From Thermomonas sp. HDW16 (lineage in GTDB: Bacteria; Pseudomonadota; Gammaproteobacteria; Xanthomonadales; Xanthomonadaceae), in the NCBI RefSeq assembly GCF_011302915.1, contig NZ_CP049872.1, forward strand, positions 124,001 through 188,000: a DNA stretch of 64,000 nucleotides, read 5' to 3'. Position numbers and translations under genes: made by a program. Below, piece by piece: positions 8,708 through 16,758 of this stretch (position 1 is the first letter of the stretch; each line of letters starts with the position of its first letter). Below the pieces are notes generated by a model. The model made no database searches. It saw nothing but the letters and a program-made list of their open reading frames with translations, and was not told the DNA's origin.

Positions 8708-10525
8708 ATGCACGGCGGTCTAGAACTCGCATTAGTCTTCCTGCTGGCGGCGGTCATCGCGGTGCCGGTGTTCAAGCGCTTCGGCTTGGGCGCGGTACTG
8801 GGCTACCTGGCCGCCGGCGTGGCGCTGGGGCCGTTCGGGCTGGGGGTGATCCGCGATACCGACCGGGTGCTGGCCGCCAGCGAGATCGGCGTGGTGATGA
8901 TGCTGTTCGTGATCGGGCTGGAGTTGTCGCTGCCGCGCTTGAAGGTAATGCGTCGGCCGGTGTTCCTGGTCGGTGGCCTGCAAGTGGCGCTCACCGGATT
9001 GGCGCTGTGCGCGCTGGTGATGATGCAGGGAACCGGCTGGAAGACCGCGATCGTGGTGGGCCTGGGCCTGGCGCTATCGTCCACCGCGGTGGGCCTGCAA
9101 CTGCTGTCCGAACGCAAGGAATTGGCCAGCGACCATGGTCGGTTGGCGTTCGCCATCCTGCTATTCCAGGACTTGGCTGCGATCCCGCTGCTGGCCGCGA
9201 TCCCGCTGCTCGGCACCGCGATCAACCCGGACTCCGGCGAAGCGCCCTGGTTGGCGGTGGCCAAGGGCGTGGGCGCGATCGCGGTGCTGGTGTTCGGTGG
9301 CCGCGTGTTGCTGCGCCACGTGTTCAAAGTCGTGGCGCGCACCGGCATGCCGGAGGTATTCACCGCGACCTCCCTGCTGGTGGTGCTGGGCAGCGCGTGG
9401 TTGATGGAGCTGGCCGGCCTGAGCGCGGGCCTTGGCGCGTTCCTGGCCGGCGTGTTGCTGGCCGATTCCGAATTCCGCCACGAACTGGAAGCGCAGATCC
9501 AGCCGTTCGAAGGCCTCTTGCTGGGTCTGTTCTTCATGGCCGTGGGCATGAGCATCGACGTGCAGCGGGTGATCGCCGAACCGGCCCGCATCGCCGCCGG
9601 CGTGGCGGTGCTGATGGTGGTGAAGTTCGTGATCCTGTACGCGCTTGGACGACGCCCCGGCAGCCTGGATCGCAAATCGGCGCTTCTGCTGGGCAGCGTG
9701 CTGGCGCTAGGCGGCGAGTTCGCCTTCGTGGTGTTCTCCGAGGCCGACAAGGCCGGCCTGTTGCAACCCGCCGTGCGCGACCGGTTGGTGGCGATGGTCG
9801 GCGTGTCGATGGCGCTCACGCCGCTGCTGCTGATCGGTGTCACCCGCCTGATCAAGACCAAGGCGCCGCGCAAGCCGGAAAGCAAGCGTCCGTATGACGA
9901 GATTCCCGACGAACATCCGCAGGTGCTGATTGCCGGCTTCGGGCGAGTGGGCCAGATCGTGGCGCGCCTCTTGTACGCCAACAAGGTGAAGTTCGTGGCG
10001 ATCGACAGCGACGCCGAGGAGGTCGACTGGTTTCGCAGTCGTCGCTTCGGCAGCGAGCTGTACTACGGCGATCCATCCAAGCCGGAATTGCTGCGTGCCG
10101 CGGGTGCGGCCAACATCAAGGTGTTCGTGGTCGCGGTGCCCACGGAAGAGTCCTGCCTGCGCATCGTGCGCGTGCTGCGCCGCAATTACCCGCAAGCCAA
10201 GGTACTGGCGCGTGCGCGCGACCGCCGCCACGCCTGGAAGCTGATGGACCTGGGCGCCACCCCGATCCGCGAGACCTTCGGCTCCAGCATGGAGATGGGG
10301 CGTGAGGCACTGGTCACGCTGGGCATGCCGGCCGACACGGCCGAGCATCGCGGCACGCTGTTCCGCCAACACGACGAACACATCCTGGCCGCCCAGCACC
10401 TGGTCTACGACGACGAGGACGCGCTGATGCAGACCGCGCAAGACGCGCGCAAGGAACTGGAACAGTTGTTCGAGGCCGACGTGGGCGAAGGCACGCTCGG
10501 GCAGATCGTCAGCCGCCCGGACTGA
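8708..10525 (+). CDS. CPA2-family K+/H+ antiporter (Kef-type)
   Basis: 605 residues. An N-terminal sodium/hydrogen-exchanger membrane domain (about 1-385, some 12 hydrophobic segments) is followed by a cytoplasmic TrkA-N nucleotide-binding domain beginning HPQVLIAGFGRVG. The dinucleotide motif GFGRVG is at 410-415 and IDSDAEEVD follows at the end of the second beta strand. Kef-type systems exchange K+ for H+ and are often gated by glutathione adducts or nucleotides. The CPA2 signature region SSTAVGLQLL is seen near residue 120. The ATG at 8708 is preferred because the hydrophobic first helix starts right after it. No KefF/KefG ancillary gene is adjacent. Confidence 0.92.
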   Translation: MHGGLELALVFLLAAVIAVPVFKRFGLGAVLGYLAAGVALGPFGLGVIRDTDRVLAASEIGVVMMLFVIGLELSLPRLKVMRRPVFLVGGLQVALTGLALCALVMMQGTGWKTAIVVGLGLALSSTAVGLQLLSERKELASDHGRLAFAILLFQDLAAIPLLAAIPLLGTAINPDSGEAPWLAVAKGVGAIAVLVFGGRVLLRHVFKVVARTGMPEVFTATSLLVVLGSAWLMELAGLSAGLGAFLAGVLLADSEFRHELEAQIQPFEGLLLGLFFMAVGMSIDVQRVIAEPARIAAGVAVLMVVKFVILYALGRRPGSLDRKSALLLGSVLALGGEFAFVVFSEADKAGLLQPAVRDRLVAMVGVSMALTPLLLIGVTRLIKTKAPRKPESKRPYDEIPDEHPQVLIAGFGRVGQIVARLLYANKVKFVAIDSDAEEVDWFRSRRFGSELYYGDPSKPELLRAAGAANIKVFVVAVPTEESCLRIVRVLRRNYPQAKVLARARDRRHAWKLMDLGATPIRETFGSSMEMGREALVTLGMPADTAEHRGTLFRQHDEHILAAQHLVYDDEDALMQTAQDARKELEQLFEADVGEGTLGQIVSRPD

Positions 10526-10528
10526 GGT

Positions 10529-13500
10529 CTATGGCTCGCGCAGGAATCGCGCCATCGACACCTGCGATGGCGCACCGCCCTGTGGCGCCAGTTCCGCCGC
10601 GACATCCACGTAGCCACGCATCACCGCGATCTCGCGCGGGGTGCGGTTCAAGGCATCGCGCTGGTCGAGGTCGGCGCCTTCGCGCAACAGTGCCTGCGCG
10701 ATCCGCAGCAGGCCATGCAGTGCGGCCAGGTGCAACGGGCCGAAGCCGCGTTGGTCGCGCGCGTCCAGTGGCACGTCTTCATCGAACAAGCGTTCCAAAC
10801 CAGCCAGCACCACGTCTTCGGTGCTCGGCGTGCCGGGCTCGGCGCGCGCGCCCAGCAGCAGCAGCAGGGGCGTGACTCCACCGGCGGCGGATTGTTGCGG
10901 ATCGGATCCGGCCAGCAGCAGCGTGTCCAGCAACGCGACCAGGCGGGGACGCTCGCGCGCGGTGAAACCGTACAAGGCGGCGCAATGCAGCGGAGTCAAG
11001 CCCTGGGCATCGGTGGCGTGCAGGTCGGCGCCGGCCTGCAGCAGGCGCGAGACCAGTTCCGGCAACCCCAGCGCCGCGGCCAGCATCAGTACGGTGACTT
11101 CGCCCGGCAAGCGCTGTTCGAGACCCGCGCCGGCATCCAGCAGGTGGTCGACGATCTCCGCCTGGCGCATGCTCACCGCCGCCGACAACGGGGTGGCGCC
11201 GGTGTTCGCCGCCAGGCCAGGGTTCGCGCCGCGGGCCAGCAGCAGGTCGACCAAGGCGCGATGCCCACCGCCAGCCGCGCGCAACAAGGCGCTGCAGCCC
11301 TGGCTGTCGACGGCATCGACCGGCAGGCCGAAATCGAGCAAGCGGCGCACAGCATCGGTATCGCCCACCAGTGCTGCGGCTGGCACGTCGCTGGCCTGCA
11401 ACGGGCGGCGCGGCAACCGCCAGCCGCGCCAGTCCAACCAATCGGCCAGGTCACGGCGGCCGGCGGCAAGCGCCACGCCCAACGGCGTCTGTCCGTCCGC
11501 GGCACGACGATCCGGCGCGGCACCGGCGGCAACCAGCCGCTTCAACTCGTCCTCGCGACCCAGCGCGGCGGCCAGGTGCAGCGCGCTCATGCCATGGCTG
11601 TCGCGTGCATCCAGGTCGACGCCATGCGCGACCAGGCGCTGCAGCAATTGCGTCCATTGCAGGCGTACCGCCAGCGCCAACGGCGGATCGCCGGCAGACG
11701 AAGGCGCGAACGGATCCGCGCCGCGCTCCAGCAACTCCAGGGCGAAACGCTGCGCGCGCGGATCCTTCGTTGGCTGCGCATGGCAGGCGGCCAGCCAGTT
11801 CGCGAACCCGCCGCCGCCTGCAGGCGACGCACCATGCGCGAACAGCGCGCGCAGCGCCTGCATCCCGTCCGTGCCGCGCGCCAATGCGGCGGCGACCGGC
11901 AATGGCGCACCCGGCACCCGCGCTTCGGCCTGTGCGCCGTGGCGCAACAGCCATTCGATGCGCGCAGGCTCGGCGGCGATCTCGGCATCGCACAGCAGGC
12001 CGTTCATTTCGGCCGTGCCGAGCAGTGCCGCCAACGGCGCCAGTTCGCGGCCACCCACACCTTCCAGCAGGCGTTCGCGCAGCAACAGTTGCGGCGGTCG
12101 ATCCGGTGCGGTGCCGTCGTCTTCATCCATCGCCACCGGCAAGTCGCGTTGCGGATCCAGTGCGGACACCAGCGTCCAGCGGCCGGCCGCGGCGGCCACG
12201 TCGACCACGCTGCGGCCTTCCGCATCCTGCGCCTGTGCATCCACGCCCAGTTCCAGCAGGCGCTTCACCAGTGCCGCCGAAGGCGCTTCCGCGGCAACCG
12301 CCAGATGCAGGGCGTTCGCACCCGTGCCGTCGCAGGCGCGCGGATCGGCCTTCGCCTCCATCAGGGCGTCTAGCGCCGGCAGCGCGGCGTTGCGTGCACT
12401 GTCCAGCAGCGGCGTGCGGCCTTCGCCGTCGCGCGCGTGCACGTCGGCGCCGGCATCAAGCAGGGCGGCCACGATCCCGGCATGACCGGCGAATGCGGCC
12501 TCGTGCAGCGCGCTGCGCCCGCGCGCATCACGCGCATCGACCCGCGCCTTGTGCCGCAGCAACAGCTGCACGCCGGCGGCATCGTCCTCTTCGGTACCGG
12601 CCGCGGCCAGCAGCACCGGTTGGCCGTCGGCGGGTTCCGGCTTCGCACCGCGCTCCAGCAGGAAGCGGGCGAGCCGCCAGTTGCCGGCGATGCAGGCGGT
12701 GCCCAGCGGCGACACGCCTTCGCCGTTCAGCGCATCCATTTCCGCGCCGGCATCGCGCAGCAGGGCGGCCACGCCGGGGTCGGAGCTGCGCGCGGCGTAG
12801 TGCAGGGGCGTATTGCCTTCGGCGTCTGCGATGCGTGGATCGGCGCCGTTGGCGAGCAGGGTCATCACCGCTTCCGGGCGGCCATGCCAGCTGTCGCGGG
12901 TGGCAGCCAACAGCGGCGTGGTCCAAGCGTGTGCAGCATTGATGTCGACACCGCGTTCGATCAGCCCGCGCAGCAGGCGCAGGTCGGGCAGCACCGCGGC
13001 CAGCACCGGCAAGCCACGCCGGTCACGTTCGCCAGCAGGCGCCACGGCACGTGGATCGGCGCCGGCTTCGAGCAGCTGCAGCGCACGCTCCACCCGGCCC
13101 GCGCGCGCGGCGGCGTACAGATCGCGGGTCAGCGCTTCGACATCGATTTCGGCGGCAGCGTCGGCGATGGGCAGGACGGCATCGACCTCGATGTCGGCTT
13201 GCTCGGCATCGTCCATCTCCACCACCGGCAAGCCATGCACCAGCAGGCGTGATGGCGCGGACTGCAGCAGCGCATGCGCCAACGGCAACAACGCGGCATA
13301 CGCCATCGCGGCGATGGTGCGGGCGAAGCCGGTCAACAAGCCTGGCCAGGCCAGCGCGATCCCTCCGCCGAGCAACAGCAGCACCGGCACCGCGACCTGC
13401 AGGCCGCTCCACGCGCCGCGTTCGTGCTTGTCCTGCGCCGCATGGCGTACGCCGATGCCGCCGCCTTCGCGCTCGATCCCATGCCACAGCGGCCAGTTGC

Positions 13501-13831
13501 GCCACAGCAACAGCAGCATGGCCGCAACGGCGGCGCTCAGCGCCAGCGTCGGTATCAATCCCGGTGCACTGCGCAAGGCTTGCAGCGGCCACGCCGCCAG
13601 CAGGCCGGCCAATGCGAACCCACCAGCCCAAAGCAGCGCCAGCGACCCGGCATCGCGGCCCAGCCGGATCTTGCCGCGCGTGCCGCGCAACAATGCGACG
13701 CCCAATGCCGCGGGCACCTGCGCAAGGAAAGCAAAGGCGCCGGCGGTGCCGATGTCGAACCCGCAGGCGCCTGCCAGCAACATCGATAACGCGACCAGCG
13801 CGAACCCAAGACCACGGCGCGACTCAGCCAT
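10529..13831 (-). CDS. Large membrane-anchored ankyrin-repeat protein
   Basis: 1100 residues. The first 190 or so contain about six hydrophobic segments, for example LALSAAVAAMLLLLW and VAVPVLLLLGGGIALAWP. From about 205 to the end it is almost entirely ankyrin repeats, with consensus pieces such as NTPLHYAARS, GRSALHEAAFAGH, GMSALHLAAALG and GFGPLHLAALHG. I estimate about twenty repeats, several degenerate. Ankyrin arrays bind proteins, and here the array would be tethered to the inner membrane. The start overlaps the ycgL stop by 8 bases, so the two are probably cotranscribed; at its 3' end it converges with the antiporter gene, 3 bases apart. Similar membrane-ankyrin proteins exist in Xanthomonadaceae as I recall. 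The role is unknown. Confidence 0.85.
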   Translation of the reverse strand: MAESRRGLGFALVALSMLLAGACGFDIGTAGAFAFLAQVPAALGVALLRGTRGKIRLGRDAGSLALLWAGGFALAGLLAAWPLQALRSAPGLIPTLALSAAVAAMLLLLWRNWPLWHGIEREGGGIGVRHAAQDKHERGAWSGLQVAVPVLLLLGGGIALAWPGLLTGFARTIAAMAYAALLPLAHALLQSAPSRLLVHGLPVVEMDDAEQADIEVDAVLPIADAAAEIDVEALTRDLYAAARAGRVERALQLLEAGADPRAVAPAGERDRRGLPVLAAVLPDLRLLRGLIERGVDINAAHAWTTPLLAATRDSWHGRPEAVMTLLANGADPRIADAEGNTPLHYAARSSDPGVAALLRDAGAEMDALNGEGVSPLGTACIAGNWRLARFLLERGAKPEPADGQPVLLAAAGTEEDDAAGVQLLLRHKARVDARDARGRSALHEAAFAGHAGIVAALLDAGADVHARDGEGRTPLLDSARNAALPALDALMEAKADPRACDGTGANALHLAVAAEAPSAALVKRLLELGVDAQAQDAEGRSVVDVAAAAGRWTLVSALDPQRDLPVAMDEDDGTAPDRPPQLLLRERLLEGVGGRELAPLAALLGTAEMNGLLCDAEIAAEPARIEWLLRHGAQAEARVPGAPLPVAAALARGTDGMQALRALFAHGASPAGGGGFANWLAACHAQPTKDPRAQRFALELLERGADPFAPSSAGDPPLALAVRLQWTQLLQRLVAHGVDLDARDSHGMSALHLAAALGREDELKRLVAAGAAPDRRAADGQTPLGVALAAGRRDLADWLDWRGWRLPRRPLQASDVPAAALVGDTDAVRRLLDFGLPVDAVDSQGCSALLRAAGGGHRALVDLLLARGANPGLAANTGATPLSAAVSMRQAEIVDHLLDAGAGLEQRLPGEVTVLMLAAALGLPELVSRLLQAGADLHATDAQGLTPLHCAALYGFTARERPRLVALLDTLLLAGSDPQQSAAGGVTPLLLLLGARAEPGTPSTEDVVLAGLERLFDEDVPLDARDQRGFGPLHLAALHGLLRIAQALLREGADLDQRDALNRTPREIAVMRGYVDVAAELAPQGGAPSQVSMARFLREP

Positions 13832-14093
13832 CGGTGCCCCAGTCTTCGGTCATCGGATCCAGCATGGTCGGCGGAAACTGCAGGTGGAAACCGCGCGTGG
13901 TCAGATTCGCGCGCACAACCTCGGGATCTTGCTGCGCCAGCTTGCGCGGCGGCGCCAGGTCGACCTCCAGCACGAACTGCAGCTTGCCCAGCTGCATGCG
14001 CACGGGCTCGGGCAGGCGTTCGAAATCATCTCGCTTGGCAAGATAAAGGTAGGTATCGGCCTTTTTCAGGCTCTTGTAGACGTAGGCGAGCAT
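13824..14093 (-). CDS. YcgL family protein
   Basis: 89-residue small protein of the YcgL family: it opens MLAYVYKSLKKADTYLYLAK, contains FERLPEPVRMQLG, and ends with the family motif RGFHLQFPP. E. coli YcgL has the same size. The family is cytoplasmic and its molecular function is not established. The 3' end overlaps the ankyrin gene start by 8 bases. Upstream is cydB on the same strand with a 63-base gap and no terminator seen, so read-through from cydAB is possible. Confidence 0.93.
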   Translation of the reverse strand: MLAYVYKSLKKADTYLYLAKRDDFERLPEPVRMQLGKLQFVLEVDLAPPRKLAQQDPEVVRANLTTRGFHLQFPPTMLDPMTEDWGTDG

Positions 14094-14156
14094 CGCGCAT
14101 CCCGCGAAAGATCGCGTCGATTGTGCGCGAAAGCGCCTTGCGACGGAACCGCTGGG

Positions 14157-15164
14157 TCAGTGATAACCAGAATCCGCCGCCACCTTGCCGGCGAACACCC
14201 GGTACGACCACCACGTGTAACCCAGGATCACCGGCAGCAACATCGCCAACCCCACCAGCAGGAACACCTGCGAGGACGGCGGCGAGGCCGCCTGCCAGAT
14301 GGTCAGCGACGGCGGCACCAGGTACGGCCAGATGCCCAGCACCAGCCCAGCGAAGCACAGCCCGAACAGGCACAGGGTCAGCACGAACGGATGACCATCG
14401 CGACCATCGGCCATCACCGCGCGCCACAGCGCGAAGGCCACGCCCAGCACCAGCAGTGGCACCGGCAGCAGCAGCCAGAAGTGGTCGCCTTCGAACCAGC
14501 GCGCCATCACCCGGCTGCTGAGGAACGGCAGCCAGGCACTGACCAGGCCGATGAAGGCCACCATCACCAGCATCAGCGGCCGCGCCAGGGTGCGCGCGAT
14601 CCGCTGCAGGCGGCCATCGGTCTTCAGGATCAGCCAGCCGGCGCCGAGCAGGGCGTAACCGAACACCACCGCTACCCCGGTCAGCATCGAGAAGGGGCTG
14701 AAGAAACTGAACATGCCGCCGATGTATTTGCCGGCCTGCAGCGGCATGCCTTCGACGATGGCGCCGAGGATCACGCCCTGCCAGAACGCCGCGCACAGCG
14801 AGCCCAGCGCGAACGCCCAGCCCCATAGCCATTTGGAACGTTCCGCCTTGAAGCGAAACTCGAACGCCACGCCACGGAACACCAGCGCGATCAGCATCAG
14901 CAGTACCGGCAGATACAGCGAGGACAGGATCAGCGCGTAGGCCTTGGGGAACGCCGCCAGCAGGCCGACGCCGCCAAGCACCAGCCAGGTTTCGTTGCCG
15001 TCCCAGATCGGCGCGGCGGTGTTCATCATGTGGTCGAGCTGCTCTTCGTCCTCGGCGAACGGCGCGAGGATGCCGAGGCCCAGCACGAAACCATCCAGCA
15101 ACACGTACATCAGCACGCCGAAGCCGATCACGCCGAACCAGATCACCGGGAGCCAGTACTCCAT
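14157..15164 (-). CDS. cydB: Cytochrome bd-type quinol oxidase subunit II
   Basis: 335 residues, eight or nine hydrophobic segments. Second subunit of the bd-type terminal oxidase in the inner membrane, which reduces O2 with quinol electrons. It begins MEYWLPVIWFGVIGFGVLMY with the family motif LDGFVLGLGIL, then WDGNETWLVLGG and the later LLPVILGYTWWSYRVF. The ATG shares one base with the cydA TGA (TGATG), so translation is coupled. No CydX-like small ORF follows. With a short-Q-loop CydA, the pair may be of the cyanide-insensitive (CioAB-like) type; that subtype is inference. Confidence 0.95.
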   Translation of the reverse strand: MEYWLPVIWFGVIGFGVLMYVLLDGFVLGLGILAPFAEDEEQLDHMMNTAAPIWDGNETWLVLGGVGLLAAFPKAYALILSSLYLPVLLMLIALVFRGVAFEFRFKAERSKWLWGWAFALGSLCAAFWQGVILGAIVEGMPLQAGKYIGGMFSFFSPFSMLTGVAVVFGYALLGAGWLILKTDGRLQRIARTLARPLMLVMVAFIGLVSAWLPFLSSRVMARWFEGDHFWLLLPVPLLVLGVAFALWRAVMADGRDGHPFVLTLCLFGLCFAGLVLGIWPYLVPPSLTIWQAASPPSSQVFLLVGLAMLLPVILGYTWWSYRVFAGKVAADSGYH

Positions 15165-16582
15165 CACGCACCCCCTTCGATGTTTTCGTCGGGCAGCGAC
15201 AACGGCCGCGCCGGGGTTTTCCCGCCGCCTGCCATGTCCTTGGGCGGCTGCTTGACCGGCCCCTTTCGCAGCAGCTTCTGCAGGTACCAGATGCCGGCGC
15301 CGAACACGAAGGCGTAGGCCGCCGCGTAGATGATCAGCGAAGACAGCACCGCCGCAGCCTGGATATTCGGGCTCACCGAATCCGCAGTACGCAGCAGGCC
15401 GTACACGGTGTACGGCTGGCGTCCGATTTCGACCACGTACCAACCCGCCAGCAAGGCAATGAAGCCCGAGGGCGCAAGCAACCGCCAACCATCCTGCAGC
15501 CAGCGCCCACCACGGGTGCCGGCATCGAACAGCCAGCCGCGCCGCCAGGCCAACAGCGAGGCCAGCACCAGTAGCAGCATCGCCATGCCCAGCCCCACCA
15601 TCACCCGGAACGCGTAGAACACCGGCTTCACCGGCGGGCGCTCGTCGCGCGGCACCGAGGTCAGCGGTTGGATGTCGCCATCCAGCGTGTGTGTGAGGAT
15701 CAGGCTGCCCAGCTTCGGGATGGCGATTTCGTAATCGTTGCGCTCCTCGCGCTCGTTCGGCACCGCGAACAGGATCAGCGGCACGCCGTGGCCCGGTGGT
15801 TCGCTGCGCCAGTGCGCTTCCATCGCCGCCACCTTGATCGGTTGGTGCTCGCGCGCGTTCAGTCCGTGCTGGTCGCCAACGAAGATCTGCAGCGGCACCG
15901 CGATCGCCGCGAAGGCCACCGCGTGCTTGAGCATGCGTTTGCCGGCCTCGACATGCTCACCACGCCGCAAATACCAGGCACTGACTCCGCCGATCACGAA
16001 ACAGGTGGTGATGAACGCGGCCAGCACCATATGCGCCAACCGATACGGGAACGAGGGATTGAAGATGATCGCCCACCAGCTTTCCGGCTGGAACACGCCT
16101 TGCGCATCGATGCTGTAGCCCTGCGGCGTCTGCATCCAGCTGTTGGCGGAAATGATCCAGAACGTCGAAATCAGGGTGCCGGTGGCGACCATCATGGTCG
16201 CGAAGAAATGCAGGCGATCGGAGACTTTCTTCCAGCCGAACAGCATCACGCCGAGGAAACCGGCCTCGAGGAAGAACGCGGTCAGCACTTCATAGCTGAG
16301 CAGCGGGCCGAGGATGTTGCCGGCCTTTTCGCTGAGCTGTGCCCAGTTGGTGCCGAACTGGAAGCTCATCACGATGCCGCTGACCACGCCCATGCCGAAC
16401 GAGACCGCGAAGATCTTCAGCCAGAAGAAATACAGGTCGCGCCAGAGGTCGTCCTTGGTGCGCAGCCAGCGCCATTCGATGAAGGCCAGCCAGCTCGCGA
16501 GCCCGATGGTGAAAGCCGGGAACAGGATATGAAACGAGATCACGAAACCGAATTGGATCCGCGACAGCAGCAGTGCATCCAC
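15164..16582 (-). CDS. cydA: Cytochrome bd-type quinol oxidase subunit I
   Basis: 472 residues from GTG at 16582, giving MDALLLSRIQFGFVISFHIL, the standard CydA N-terminus with haem-ligand candidate His18. GGAG lies 7 bases upstream. An ATG further upstream would add an unconserved leader and is rejected. The conserved segments GIVMSFQFGTNW, FFLEAGFLGVMLFG and GRQPYTVYG are present. The periplasmic Q-loop is short, as in CIO-type oxidases. It catalyses quinol oxidation coupled to oxygen reduction. It heads the cydAB unit and diverges from an S9 peptidase gene across 176 bases containing a 16-base palindrome. Confidence 0.95.
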   Translation of the reverse strand: MDALLLSRIQFGFVISFHILFPAFTIGLASWLAFIEWRWLRTKDDLWRDLYFFWLKIFAVSFGMGVVSGIVMSFQFGTNWAQLSEKAGNILGPLLSYEVLTAFFLEAGFLGVMLFGWKKVSDRLHFFATMMVATGTLISTFWIISANSWMQTPQGYSIDAQGVFQPESWWAIIFNPSFPYRLAHMVLAAFITTCFVIGGVSAWYLRRGEHVEAGKRMLKHAVAFAAIAVPLQIFVGDQHGLNAREHQPIKVAAMEAHWRSEPPGHGVPLILFAVPNEREERNDYEIAIPKLGSLILTHTLDGDIQPLTSVPRDERPPVKPVFYAFRVMVGLGMAMLLLVLASLLAWRRGWLFDAGTRGGRWLQDGWRLLAPSGFIALLAGWYVVEIGRQPYTVYGLLRTADSVSPNIQAAAVLSSLIIYAAAYAFVFGAGIWYLQKLLRKGPVKQPPKDMAGGGKTPARPLSLPDENIEGGA

Positions 16583-16664
16583 GCATGCGCTCCACGACGC
16601 GCGGGATGGCGCCGCGCGGAGATTGTCCCATGCATGCGCTAGTGCGGCCATTCGAAATATCGAT

Positions 16665-16680
16665 CTGGAGCCGGCTCCAG
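16665..16680. promoter_or_regulatory. 16-base palindrome in the cydA/S9-peptidase divergent region
   Basis: CTGGAGCCGGCTCCAG is a perfect dyad. It lies 83 bases upstream of the cydA GTG and 79 bases upstream of the peptidase ATG, so nearly midway between the divergent genes. It has no loop, which fits a dimeric repressor or activator site better than an RNA hairpin. No regulator can be assigned from the sequence, and chance occurrence in GC-rich DNA is possible. Confidence 0.35.
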
Positions 16681-16758
16681 TCTTCGCGTGGGACTTCCGG
16701 CGCATGCGCGACGCGGCGCGGCTGCTACCCTGCCGGGACTTCGTTCCGGAACCGCCCC

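Noticed and set aside
10715..12373. Long plus-strand frame opposite the ankyrin gene
   Set aside because: Repeat-driven shadow of the ankyrin codons; no start signal and no recognisable protein features.
14094..14156. Small CydX-like gene after cydB
   Set aside because: The short gap contains no in-frame peptide with a membrane helix.
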